64,000 nucleotides of DNA from positions 1 through 64,000 of the forward strand of contig OMVI01000014.1 in NCBI GenBank assembly GCA_900314455.1, read 5' to 3'. Made by a program: the position numbers and the translations under genes. Below the pieces are notes generated by a model. The model did no database searches and was not told the origin of the DNA. It saw only the letters and a program-made list of their open reading frames with translations. The DNA comes from an uncultured Prevotella sp. (GTDB lineage: Bacteria; Bacteroidota; Bacteroidia; Bacteroidales; Bacteroidaceae). This document shows positions 43,054 to 51,745 of this stretch, one piece after another; the first letter of the stretch is position 1; each line of letters opens with the position of its first letter.

Positions 43054-43978
43054 CTTCCACTTTGAAGGCCAGAAGAGTGTTTACCACGGCAAGGTCCGCG
43101 ACGTTTACAACATCAATGACGACATCATCGTCATGGTCGCTACTGACAGAATTTCAGCATTCGACGTAGTGCTGCCTGTCGGTATCCCTTACAAAGGTCA
43201 AGTGCTGAACCAGATTGCAGCCAAGTTCCTCGACAAGACTGCCGACATCTGCCCTAACTGGAAGCTTGCAACTCCAGACCCAATGGTAACTGTCGGACTG
43301 AAGTGCGAAGGCTTCAAGGTTGAGATGATTATCCGCTCTATCCTCACCGGTAGTGCATGGCGCGCCTACAAGGACGGTTGCCGCGAGCTCTGCGGTGTTA
43401 AGCTGCCTGACGGAATGCGTGAGAACCAGCGCTTCCCGGAGCCTATCATCACTCCGACGACAAAGGCCGACGAGGGTCACGACCTCAATATCTCGAAGGA
43501 AGAGATTATCAAGCAGGGCATTGTCAGTGCTGAGGACTATGCTGTCATTGAGGACTGGACACGCAAACTCTTTGCCCGCGGTCAGGAAATCGCCGCTAAG
43601 CGTGGCCTTATCCTTGTCGATACAAAGTACGAGTTCGGTAAGCGCGACGGCAAGCTGTACCTCATCGACGAGATACACACTCCTGACTCAAGCCGCTACT
43701 TCTATGCCGACGGCTACGAGGAGCGCTTTGCAAAGGGCGAGCCGCAGAAGCAGCTGTCGAAGGAATTTGTCCGTCAGTGGCTCATCGAGCAGGGATTCAT
43801 GAACCAACCGGGACAGAAGATGCCGGAAATCACCGAAGAGTATGCTGAAAGCGTTAGTGACCGCTACATCGAACTCTATGAGAATATCACCGGTGAGAAG
43901 TTCGACAAGACCGCAGAGGAAGGCGATATCGCCGCACGTATCGAGAAGAACGTGAAGGAATATCTCGCTAATCGATAA
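43031..43978 (+). CDS. purC: Phosphoribosylaminoimidazole-succinocarboxamide synthase
   Basis: Joins CAIR and aspartate to SAICAR in purine synthesis. At 315 aa it is the longer form. It has the N-terminal [32 protein letters not shown] near residue 40, [17 protein letters not shown] near 100 and [12 protein letters not shown] near 215. It begins inside the end of phoH (23-bp overlap), pointing to joint expression. purM, another pathway gene, lies 1.7 kb downstream. Confidence 0.97.
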   Translation: MKALTKTDFHFEGQKSVYHGKVRDVYNINDDIIVMVATDRISAFDVVLPVGIPYKGQVLNQIAAKFLDKTADICPNWKLATPDPMVTVGLKCEGFKVEMIIRSILTGSAWRAYKDGCRELCGVKLPDGMRENQRFPEPIITPTTKADEGHDLNISKEEIIKQGIVSAEDYAVIEDWTRKLFARGQEIAAKRGLILVDTKYEFGKRDGKLYLIDEIHTPDSSRYFYADGYEERFAKGEPQKQLSKEFVRQWLIEQGFMNQPGQKMPEITEEYAESVSDRYIELYENITGEKFDKTAEEGDIAARIEKNVKEYLANR

Positions 43979-43988
43979 ATCAATTCGG

Positions 43989-44095
43989 AATTCAAAGTTC
44001 AAAGTTCGTCATTGCGACTCAAGTAGTGGCAAGTTGATTTTCCTATAGTTCAAAAGGACAGTCGGGAAATCAGAGCGAATTTTGGACTTTGAATT
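43989..44095. repeat. Imperfect inverted repeat between purC and ubiE
   Basis: AATTCAAAGTTCAAAGTTC (43989-44007) is complementary to GAATTTTGGACTTTGAATT (44077-44095) with three mismatches, and weaker complementarity (AATTCGGAATT against AATTCTGAATT) extends outward. It takes up most of the 141-bp gap. It may be a decayed short inverted-repeat element; no terminator T-tract. Confidence 0.55.
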
Positions 44096-44119
44096 ATAAA
44101 TTCTGAATTTAAACAGGTA

Positions 44120-44854
44120 ATGTACCAGCAGGAAAAGATAAAGCCATACGGACTAAAGGGTGACAAGGGAAAACTTGTCAGCCAGATGTTTGACAACATT
44201 GCACCTAACTATGACAGGCTGAACCACCTCATGTCGTTCGACATTGACAAGGGATGGAGACGCAAGGCTGTAGCGCAGTTGGCACCATACAGTCCGAAAA
44301 GCATCCTTGACGTGGCTACCGGAACGGGGGATTTTGCCATTCTGCTGGCGCAGTCGCTGAAACCCGAAAGCGTCATCGGCGTTGACATCTCGACACGGAT
44401 GATGAGTATCGGAAAGGAAAAAGCCGACAAGGCTGGACTTGCGGACGTCATAACGTTCCAAAAGGGCGACTGTATGCAGTTGCCTTTTGAGGCTGGCAGC
44501 TTCGATGCTGTTACATCGGCATTTGGCATTCGCAACTTCCAGGATTTGGACATGGGCTTGTCGGAGATGTGCAGAATACTGAAGAAGGGCGGGCATCTTA
44601 GTGTTGTGGAACTCTCTTCGCCTAAGAGTTTCCCCATGAAGCAGCTCTTCAAGGTTTATTCGCACGTGGTATTGCCTACTTACGGCAAAATTATTTCGCA
44701 TGACAAGAGTGCCTACGAATATCTCACAAAGACCATAGAGGCTTTCCCGCAGGGTGAGCAGATGGTCGAAATACTTAAGAAGGCGGGCTTCAGCAAGGCT
44801 TCCTTCAAACGCCTTACATACGGAATATGCACTATGTATTTCGCCGAGAAATAG
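44120..44854 (+). CDS. ubiE: Demethylmenaquinone methyltransferase (UbiE/MenG)
   Basis: A 244-aa SAM-dependent methyltransferase for the last step of menaquinone synthesis. Motif I is ILDVATGTGDFAILL near residue 60; FGIRNFQDLDMGLSEM near 135 and a start with MFDNIAPNYDRLNHLMSF are family-specific. Bacteroidota use menaquinone, so menaquinone is the likely product. It is 28 bp before aroE. Confidence 0.94.
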   Translation: MYQQEKIKPYGLKGDKGKLVSQMFDNIAPNYDRLNHLMSFDIDKGWRRKAVAQLAPYSPKSILDVATGTGDFAILLAQSLKPESVIGVDISTRMMSIGKEKADKAGLADVITFQKGDCMQLPFEAGSFDAVTSAFGIRNFQDLDMGLSEMCRILKKGGHLSVVELSSPKSFPMKQLFKVYSHVVLPTYGKIISHDKSAYEYLTKTIEAFPQGEQMVEILKKAGFSKASFKRLTYGICTMYFAEK

Positions 44855-44882
44855 GGCAACAACAATTTAATACAATCACATT

Positions 44883-45635
44883 ATGGACAAGTACGGACTT
44901 ATTGGCAACCCTTTGGGGCATTCATTCTCGAAGAGCTACTTCAACGAGAAGTTTGAAAACGAGAATATTGATGCCGAGTACTTAAACTTCGAGATACCCT
45001 CTATCGAGAATCTCGTTGAAGTAATCGACTCTAACCCTGAACTGAAAGGACTCAACGTGACGATACCTTACAAGGAGAAGGTTATCAGTTATCTCGACTA
45101 TGTCAGTCCTGAGGCGCGCGCAATAGGTGCCGTCAATGTCATACGTGTTACGCATAAAGGCAAGGACGTAGTGCTCCGCGGATACAACAGTGATGTTATT
45201 GGGTTTACAAAGAGCATTGAGCCGCTTCTTGACAAGTCGCATCGGAAGGCGCTCATCCTCGGAACGGGCGGCGCTTCGAAAGCTGTCAACTACGGATTGA
45301 AGTCGCTCGGACTCGAAACAGTGCTTGTTAGCCGCTTCAAACGTCCTAATACAATACAATATGAGGATATCGACGCTGATGTAATAAAGGACTACAACGT
45401 CATCGTAAACTGTACTCCGGTGGGCATGTATCCGAATGTCGACAACTGTCCGAAGCTTCCTTATGACGCAATGGATACCCACACAATTCTCTACGACCTC
45501 ATTTACAACCCCGACGAGACGCTTTTCATGCACAAAGGAGCTGAAAAGGGCGCTACCGTCAAGAACGGACTGGAAATGCTTTTGCTGCAAGCTTTCGCCA
45601 GTTGGGAGTTCTGGAACGGCAAAGAACAAAAGTAA
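44883..45635 (+). CDS. aroE: Shikimate dehydrogenase
   Basis: Reduces 3-dehydroshikimate to shikimate with NADPH. The 250-aa protein has GNPLGHSFSKSYF, the catalytic Lys64 in NVTIPYKEKV, the nucleotide-binding LGTGGASKAVNYGL near 125 and NCTPVGMYP near 180. The usual E. coli basic motif after the glycine loop is replaced by VSRFKRP. Length is on the short side but complete. It lies between ubiE and purM with 28- and 27-bp gaps, so probably one operon. Confidence 0.95.
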   Translation: MDKYGLIGNPLGHSFSKSYFNEKFENENIDAEYLNFEIPSIENLVEVIDSNPELKGLNVTIPYKEKVISYLDYVSPEARAIGAVNVIRVTHKGKDVVLRGYNSDVIGFTKSIEPLLDKSHRKALILGTGGASKAVNYGLKSLGLETVLVSRFKRPNTIQYEDIDADVIKDYNVIVNCTPVGMYPNVDNCPKLPYDAMDTHTILYDLIYNPDETLFMHKGAEKGATVKNGLEMLLLQAFASWEFWNGKEQK

Positions 45636-45662
45636 ATAAGAAAAGAAAACATACTTCATATA

Positions 45663-46826
45663 ATGAACAACAGATACATGATGCGTGGCGTAAGTGCCGC
45701 GAAAGAAGACGTACACAACGCAATAAAGAACATTGACAAGGGTATTTTCCCGCATGCTTTCTGCAAGATTATCCCTGATATCTTAGGCGGTGACCCTGAA
45801 TATTGCAACATTATGCATGCCGACGGTGCCGGAACGAAGTCGAGTCTTGCATACATGTACTGGAAAGAGACGGGTGACTTGAGTGTTTGGAAGGGCATTG
45901 CGCAGGACGCCGTCGTAATGAACACCGACGACTTGCTTTGCGTTGGTGCCGTTGATAATATTCTTGTCAGCTCTACTATAGGACGAAACAAGATGCTGGT
46001 GCCGGGCGATGTCATATCTGCAATTATCAATGGAACTGACGAATTGCTTGCTGAGCTGCGCGGAATGGGCATCGGCATTTGGCCTACGGGTGGCGAAACA
46101 GCTGATGTCGGTGATTTGGTACGCACCATAATCGTTGACTCCACTGTCACCTGCCGTATGAAACGGGCTGACGTTATCGACAATGCCAACATCCGTCCGG
46201 GTGATGTCATAGTCGGATTGTCGTCAACCGGCCAGGCTACATACGAGCATCGTTACAATGGCGGTATGGGTTCAAACGGCCTGACAAGTGCCCGCCATGA
46301 TGTATTTGCTAAGTATCTGGCTGAGAAATTCCCTGAGAGCTACGACCACAAGGTGCCTGAGGAACTTGTCTACAGTGGTGACAAGCACCTCACGGACAAA
46401 ATAGAAGGAGTGCCGGTGGATGCAGGTCAGCTCGTCCTCTCTCCTACCCGCACTTATGCTCCGGTAATTAAGAAGTTGCTCGACGAGATGCATGACGATA
46501 TTCACGGTATGGTTCACTGCACGGGTGGAGCACAGACGAAGGTTCTGAACTTCGTTGCCGACAACTGTAAGGTTGTCAAGGACAATATGTTCCCTGTTCC
46601 CCCACTCTTCAAACTTATTCACGACGAGAGCGGAACGGACTGGAAGGAGATGTACCAAGTCTTCAATATGGGTCACAGAATGGAGATTTACGTCTCTCCA
46701 GAGAATGCCGACAAGGTCATAGCTGTCAGCAATAGCTTCAACATCGATGCTCAGGTCATTGGTCATATAGAGGAAGGCAAGCGCAGCCTGACCATCAAGA
46801 GCGAGTTCGGAGAGTTCAATTACTAA
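45663..46826 (+). CDS. purM: Phosphoribosylformylglycinamidine cyclo-ligase
   Basis: Makes AIR from FGAM with ATP in purine synthesis. At 387 aa it is longer than the E. coli enzyme (about 345 aa). It has HADGAGTKSSLAYMYW near residue 53, the catalytic-site VVMNTDDLLCVGA near 80, GGETADVGD near 145 and a C-domain with VHCTGGAQTKV. The form belongs to the divergent PurM type used by Bacteroidota. It is followed 11 bp later by the inverted-repeat element M1. Confidence 0.93.
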   Translation: MNNRYMMRGVSAAKEDVHNAIKNIDKGIFPHAFCKIIPDILGGDPEYCNIMHADGAGTKSSLAYMYWKETGDLSVWKGIAQDAVVMNTDDLLCVGAVDNILVSSTIGRNKMLVPGDVISAIINGTDELLAELRGMGIGIWPTGGETADVGDLVRTIIVDSTVTCRMKRADVIDNANIRPGDVIVGLSSTGQATYEHRYNGGMGSNGLTSARHDVFAKYLAEKFPESYDHKVPEELVYSGDKHLTDKIEGVPVDAGQLVLSPTRTYAPVIKKLLDEMHDDIHGMVHCTGGAQTKVLNFVADNCKVVKDNMFPVPPLFKLIHDESGTDWKEMYQVFNMGHRMEIYVSPENADKVIAVSNSFNIDAQVIGHIEEGKRSLTIKSEFGEFNY

Positions 46827-46837
46827 AACGACAAAGA

Positions 46838-47041
46838 CTCCCAAAGCCCCTCCGAATGGAGGGGATGTTTTAAAATCAGTGATAAACTATTGGAGAATAA
46901 GGCTTTATTAGCAACTTTGAATTATAATAAATATATCTGAAAAATATAAACCGAACCAGGCTGTCTTTAAGATTGTAATAGACAAAAGAATACTTTAAGA
47001 AAGTAATTAGACATCCCCTCCATTCGGAGGGGCTTGGGGAG
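46838..47041. repeat. MITE-like element M1 filling the purM-prfA gap
   Basis: A 204-bp element with 31-bp terminal inverted repeats, one mismatch: 46838-46868 and 47011-47041. Each arm is itself a small hairpin, CCCCTCCgaatGGAGGGG. The 140-bp interior is A+T-rich and has no gene. It starts 11 bp after the purM stop and ends 13 bp before the prfA ATG. Its ends, including about 20 bp of interior next to each arm (GATGTTTTAAAATCAGTG; AGTAATTAGACAT), are related to element M2. The right arm ends in GGGGAGG, which could act as a ribosome-binding site. Confidence 0.85.
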
Positions 47042-47054
47042 GCCAAAATAATTT

Positions 47055-48161
47055 ATGGCAAATAACATACTAGAAAAGCTTGACGGACTGGAGGCTAGGT
47101 TCCAAGAGGTGGGCACGTTGATTACAGACCCATCGGTGATTGCCGACCAACAGCGTTACGTCAAGTTGACAAAGGAATACAAAGAACTGGAAGATATCAT
47201 GGCGGCACGCAAGAAATACGTTGCCTGTCTTGATGCTATAAAAGAAGCAAAGGATATTCTCGCCAACGAGAAAGATGCCGACATGAAGGAGCTGGCACGT
47301 GAAGAGCTGGCTGAAAACGAGGCTTTGCAGCCTAAGTTGGAGGAGGAAATAAAGATTGCTCTTGTACCGAAAGACCCAGAGGATGCAAAGAACGTACAGA
47401 TGGAGATACGCGCCGGAACCGGTGGCGATGAGGCTGCGCTCTTTGCCGGAGACCTTTTCAACATGTACAAGCGTTACTGCGAGAAGAAAGGTTGGAAGCT
47501 TTCAGTCACTGATGTCAGCGAAGGAGCAGTCGGCGGATACAAGGAAATCGACTTCGCCGTTGAGGGAACAAACGTGTACGGAACTCTTAAGTATGAGTCA
47601 GGAGTACATCGTGTGCAGCGAGTTCCAGCCACTGAGACGCAAGGACGTATGCATACGTCTGCCGCAACAGTTGCAGTGCTGCCGGAAGCAGAGAAGTTTG
47701 AGGTGCACATCAACGAAGGAGACATCAAGTGGGATACGTTCCGTAGCTCCGGTGCTGGAGGTCAGAACGTCAATAAGGTCAGCTCCGGTGTCCGACTCCG
47801 CTATCCGTGGAAGAACCCGGAGACAGGAGAAGTGGAGGAAATCCTTATCGAATGTACTGAGACTCGTGACCAGCCAAAGAACAAGGAGCGTGCTCTGAGC
47901 CGTCTCTATACATATATATATGACCACGAACATCAGAAATACGTCGACGATATATCCAACCGCCGCCGCTCGCTGGTGTCTACCGGAGACCGCAGCGCAA
48001 AGATTCGCACGTACAATTTCCCACAGGGACGCGTCACAGACCACCGTATCGGCTACACGACGCATGACCTTCAGGGATTTCTCGGTGGTGACATACAGGA
48101 CATGATCGATGCTTTGACAGTGGCAGAAAATGCCGAGAAGCTTAAGGAATCAGAACTATAG
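47055..48161 (+). CDS. prfA: Peptide chain release factor 1
   Basis: Ends translation at UAA and UAG. The 368-aa protein has the stop-codon-reading tripeptide PAT at residues 191-193 (the PxT type that marks RF1, not RF2) and the catalytic GGQ at 235-237 in SSGAGGQNVN. There is a long helical N-domain, then EIRAGTGGDEAALFAGDLF near 120. It is flanked on both sides by the related elements M1 and M2. Confidence 0.97.
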   Translation: MANNILEKLDGLEARFQEVGTLITDPSVIADQQRYVKLTKEYKELEDIMAARKKYVACLDAIKEAKDILANEKDADMKELAREELAENEALQPKLEEEIKIALVPKDPEDAKNVQMEIRAGTGGDEAALFAGDLFNMYKRYCEKKGWKLSVTDVSEGAVGGYKEIDFAVEGTNVYGTLKYESGVHRVQRVPATETQGRMHTSAATVAVLPEAEKFEVHINEGDIKWDTFRSSGAGGQNVNKVSSGVRLRYPWKNPETGEVEEILIECTETRDQPKNKERALSRLYTYIYDHEHQKYVDDISNRRRSLVSTGDRSAKIRTYNFPQGRVTDHRIGYTTHDLQGFLGGDIQDMIDALTVAENAEKLKESEL

Positions 48162-48166
48162 GGGGA

Positions 48167-48341
48167 GCCGCCCCAGGCCCCTCCGAATGGAGGGGATGTT
48201 TAAATTCAGTGTTAAACATTTGAGTTAGAGGCAGTAAATATATAATATTGGATTAATATCACAAACTTTTTATGACCCTTCCAAGTAAAACTTTATGTAG
48301 GTAACTAAACATTCCCTCCATTCGGAGGGGCTTGGGGAGGC
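48167..48341. repeat. MITE-like element M2 filling the prfA-pyrF gap
   Basis: A 175-bp element with 36-bp terminal inverted repeats, three mismatches: 48167-48202 and 48306-48341. It carries the same CCCCTCCgaatGGAGGGG arm core as M1, and GATGTTTAAATTCAGTG next to the left arm matches M1. The middle 100 bp differs from M1. It starts 5 bp after the prfA stop and ends 10 bp before the pyrF ATG, so the entire gap is the element. Confidence 0.85.
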
Positions 48342-48351
48342 TTCAATCATT

Positions 48352-49176
48352 ATGAACCGCAAAGAATTAGTTAATCAGATATTTTCGAAGAAGTCGTTCC
48401 TTTGTGTCGGACTTGATACCGATATAAAGAAGATTCCTGAGCTCCTGCTTAAGGAAAACGACCCTGTGTTTACTTTCAACAAGGCTATTATCGATGCCAC
48501 AGCACCATATTGCGTTGCCTATAAACCAAATTTGGCATTTTACGAGAGCCTCGGCGTTAAGGGTATAGCTGACTTCGAGCGCACGGTGAAGTATCTAAAG
48601 GAGAACTATCCAAACCACTTTATTATCGCCGACGCTAAGCGCGGCGACATCGGTAACACATCGGCGATGTACGCCCGTACCTTCTTTGAGGAGTACGACA
48701 TCGACGCTCTGACTGTAGCACCATACATGGGAGAAGACAGCGTGACTCCTTTCCTCGGCTATGAAGGCAAGTGGGTGATACTGTTAGCTCTCACCAGCAA
48801 CAAGGGAAGTCATGATTTCCAACTCACAGAGGATAAAGATGGCGAGCGATTGTTCGAGAAAGTCATCCGCAAAAGCCAGCAATGGGGCAACAGCGAGAAC
48901 ATGATGTACGTCGTAGGAGCCACCCAAGGCAAGATGTTTGAAGACATACGGCGCGTCGCTCCTAACCATTTCCTTCTCGTTCCGGGCGTCGGAGCACAGG
49001 GAGGGAGCCTCCAGGAGGTTTGCAAATATGGCATTACGAAAGACTGCGGACTGCTCGTAAACTCATCCCGCGGCATCATCTATGCTTCAAACGGTGAGGA
49101 TTTTGCTCAAGCATCGGCAGAGAAGGCAAAGGCATTGCAGCAGCAAATGGAAGTTGAACTTGCTAAAATCAAGTAG
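48352..49176 (+). CDS. pyrF: Orotidine 5'-phosphate decarboxylase
   Basis: Decarboxylates OMP to UMP, the last de novo pyrimidine step. The 274-aa protein is the longer, type-2 form. The catalytic DAKRGD lies at residues 94-99 (Asp94, Lys96, Asp99), with [12 protein letters not shown] at the N-terminus and phosphate-binding VPGVGAQGG near 205. It directly follows element M2, whose right end provides the sequence just before the ATG. Confidence 0.96.
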   Translation: MNRKELVNQIFSKKSFLCVGLDTDIKKIPELLLKENDPVFTFNKAIIDATAPYCVAYKPNLAFYESLGVKGIADFERTVKYLKENYPNHFIIADAKRGDIGNTSAMYARTFFEEYDIDALTVAPYMGEDSVTPFLGYEGKWVILLALTSNKGSHDFQLTEDKDGERLFEKVIRKSQQWGNSENMMYVVGATQGKMFEDIRRVAPNHFLLVPGVGAQGGSLQEVCKYGITKDCGLLVNSSRGIIYASNGEDFAQASAEKAKALQQQMEVELAKIK

Positions 49177-49206
49177 TTATAAGGCTCAATTACATCGAAA
49201 CAAACG

Positions 49207-49250
49207 CCTTATTATCCGTGTATCGGCACCGTTTTACTCGGCTAATAAGG
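49207..49250 (+). terminator. Weak hairpin after pyrF
   Basis: CCTTATTA (49207-49214) pairs with TAATAAGG (49243-49250), with a short CCG/CGG inside. The stem is A+T-rich and lacks a clear T-tract, so a terminator role is only possible. Confidence 0.35.
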
Positions 49251-49299
49251 TCTGAACACTAGCCTTAAATAGCGTCTAAACAGCATAACAACATATATA

Positions 49300-50523
49300 T
49301 TGAACGACAGCAAGATTATAAACGACCCAGTATTCGGTTTCATCAAGATTCCGAGAGGACTCCTGTTGAGCATTGTCCAGCACCCATTGATGCAGCGTCT
49401 CACACGTATCAAGCAACTGGGAATGGCGAATGTGGTCTATCCGGGTGCCCAACACACTCGCTTCCTCCACTCCATCGGTGCCTTTCACCTCATGAGTGAG
49501 GCTATACTGTCGCTTGAGCAGAAGGGCGTTTTCATCTTCGACAGCGAAGCAGAAGCCGTCGAAGCCGCCATCCTTATGCACGACATCGGGCACGCTCCCT
49601 TCTCTCATGTACTCGAGGACACACTTATCCACGGTATCAGCCATGAGGAAATATCTCTCATGATGATGCAGAGGATAAACGAGGACTTACGTGGTGAGCT
49701 CAATTTGGCCATCAAAATCTTCAAGGACGAGTATCCGAAGAAATTCCTCCATCAACTTATTTCGAGCCAACTTGACGTCGACAGACTCGACTATCTTCGT
49801 CGCGACAGTTTCTTTACGGGCGTTACGGAGGGCAATATAGGCTCAGCGCGCATCATAAAGATGCTCAATGTCGTTGACGACTCATTGGTCGTAGAGTCTA
49901 AAGCAATATATTCCATTGAAAATTATCTTACATCCCGTAGGCTGATGTATTGGTCGGTGTATCTCCATAAGACCGTTGTCGCCTACGAGAAGACCCTCAT
50001 CAACACGTTACGCCGCGCCGAATACCTTGCCAAACAGGGTTGGGACATATTCGCATCGCCTGCTCTTCGGTATTTCCTTTACAACGACATAGATGCCAAA
50101 TGGTTCGAAGAGCATCCCGAAACGCTCGATATGTACAGTCAACTCGACGACAGCGACATCTGGTCGGCACTGAAAGTATGGGCTCATTCCGACGATAAGA
50201 TACTCTCAATGCTTGCCGACGACATGGTGAACCGCCACATTTTCAAGGTCGAAGTTCATGATGAGCCCATTAGTAAGGAAGAAGAAGAGACGCTGCGGAG
50301 CACCATTGCCGAGAAAGCGGACATCAGTTACGACGATGCCGACTATCTCATAAGTGTCAATACGGTGCAAAAAGACATGTACGATGTCAACGATGACCAC
50401 ATATCGATACTCTATAAGGATGGCACAATAAAAGACATCGCTGACGCTTCGGAACTCCTTAATGTCGACCTTCTATCCAAGAAAATCAGGAAATATTACC
50501 TATGTTATCAACGTTTGCAATAA
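49300..50523 (+). CDS. HD-domain phosphohydrolase (SAMHD1/dGTPase-like)
   Basis: A 407-aa cytoplasmic protein with an N-terminal HD domain. Metal ligands are seen as His57 (TRFLHSIGAFHL), HDIGH at 94-98 and a later Asp in LDVDRLDYLRRDS near 160. It resembles dNTP triphosphohydrolases of the SAMHD1/YdhJ type; the real substrate is unknown. The start is TTG, as no ATG occurs before Met31 and the first residues (KIINDPVFGFI) look conserved. It lies 72 bp before lpxD and heads a run of envelope genes. Confidence 0.88.
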   Translation: MNDSKIINDPVFGFIKIPRGLLLSIVQHPLMQRLTRIKQLGMANVVYPGAQHTRFLHSIGAFHLMSEAILSLEQKGVFIFDSEAEAVEAAILMHDIGHAPFSHVLEDTLIHGISHEEISLMMMQRINEDLRGELNLAIKIFKDEYPKKFLHQLISSQLDVDRLDYLRRDSFFTGVTEGNIGSARIIKMLNVVDDSLVVESKAIYSIENYLTSRRLMYWSVYLHKTVVAYEKTLINTLRRAEYLAKQGWDIFASPALRYFLYNDIDAKWFEEHPETLDMYSQLDDSDIWSALKVWAHSDDKILSMLADDMVNRHIFKVEVHDEPISKEEEETLRSTIAEKADISYDDADYLISVNTVQKDMYDVNDDHISILYKDGTIKDIADASELLNVDLLSKKIRKYYLCYQRLQ

Positions 50524-50562
50524 AAAAAGTCAGCGTTGACAACATTTCTGCTAAAAAATTGT

Positions 50563-50570
50563 TATCTTTG
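50563..50570 (+). promoter_or_regulatory. Predicted -7 element for lpxD (TATCTTTG)
   Basis: TATCTTTGC lies 25 bp before the lpxD ATG, with TTGAC at 50536-50540 upstream. The lpx genes can therefore be expressed apart from the HD-protein gene. Confidence 0.58.
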
Positions 50571-50595
50571 CACAAATTATTCAGATAAAGCAATT

Positions 50596-51633
50596 ATGGA
50601 ATTTACTGCAAAGCAAATAGCCCAGTTCATACAAGGCAGAGTCGAAGGGGACGAGAACGCCACCATCAACACATTCGCCAAGATTGAAGAAGGCAAGCCG
50701 GGAGCGATTTCGTTCCTAGCAAATCCTAAATACACTCACTATCTTTATAACACGGAATCGACAATTGTACTCCTCGACGAGAGCATAACTTTGGAGAAGC
50801 CGGCTAAGCCTACGCTTATCAGAGTAAAGAATGCGCGCGACTGTGTGGCACGTCTTCTGCAACTTTACGAGAGCATGAAGCCAAAGAAGCAAGGCATCGA
50901 CTCGCTCGCTTTCATATCTCCTAAGGCAAAGATAGGCAAAAATATCTACGTCGGAGCATTCGCATACATCGGCGACGGTGCCGTCATCGGCGACGGATGC
51001 CAGATATATCCGCACGCAACCGTTATGGACAACGTCACAATCGGAGCAGGTTCTATCATCTATCCGAACGTCAGCATCTATCACGATTGCAAGCTTGGCA
51101 ACAACGTAACGATACATAGTGGCAGCGTCATCGGTGCCGACGGCTTCGGTTTCGCTCCCAACGAACAGACCGGTCAGTACGATAAGATACCGCAGATTGG
51201 CATTGTCACCATCGAGGATAATGTAGAAATAGGCGCGAACACATGTGTAGACCGCTCTACGATGGGTAGCACCTACGTTCGCAAGGGAGTCAAACTCGAC
51301 AACCTTGTACAAATAGCACACAACACGGACATAGGTGAGAACACCGTAATGAGCGCCCAAGTCGGCATTGCCGGCTCTACAAAGGTTGGTCAGTGGTGCA
51401 TGTTCGGTGGTCAGGTCGGCATCGCCGGTCACATCACCATCGGCAACAAGGTATTCCTCGGAGCACAAAGTGGAGTTCCAGGAAGCCTCAAGGACAACCA
51501 GACGCTTATCGGTACACCTCCAATGGAGCCGCGTCCATACTTCAAATCACAGGCTATCTTCCGCAAATTGCCTGAGCTTTACAAGCAGATAAACGAGCTG
51601 CAAAAGGAAGTTGAGAAACTTAAGAAGCAATAA
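50596..51633 (+). CDS. lpxD: UDP-3-O-acylglucosamine N-acyltransferase
   Basis: Third step of lipid A synthesis. A 345-aa cytoplasmic trimeric acyltransferase: an N-terminal uridine-binding domain (residues 1-100, [20 protein letters not shown]), then a left-handed beta-helix of hexapeptide repeats ([20 protein letters not shown] onward) and a C-terminal helix. The catalytic His is in the region [12 protein letters not shown]. The start was set at 50596, after the promoter; the open frame from 50536 would start ahead of it. Next genes are lpxC/fabZ and lpxA. Confidence 0.96.
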   Translation: MEFTAKQIAQFIQGRVEGDENATINTFAKIEEGKPGAISFLANPKYTHYLYNTESTIVLLDESITLEKPAKPTLIRVKNARDCVARLLQLYESMKPKKQGIDSLAFISPKAKIGKNIYVGAFAYIGDGAVIGDGCQIYPHATVMDNVTIGAGSIIYPNVSIYHDCKLGNNVTIHSGSVIGADGFGFAPNEQTGQYDKIPQIGIVTIEDNVEIGANTCVDRSTMGSTYVRKGVKLDNLVQIAHNTDIGENTVMSAQVGIAGSTKVGQWCMFGGQVGIAGHITIGNKVFLGAQSGVPGSLKDNQTLIGTPPMEPRPYFKSQAIFRKLPELYKQINELQKEVEKLKKQ

Positions 51634-51745
51634 TTATCGACTAATTCACATACAATTAAAACAACACCGCCTTCCCATTTTCACACAATCGGAGATAAAC
51701 CATTAAGAATCTTCAACAGCAAAGGAGGCATTCAACAATACAGCA

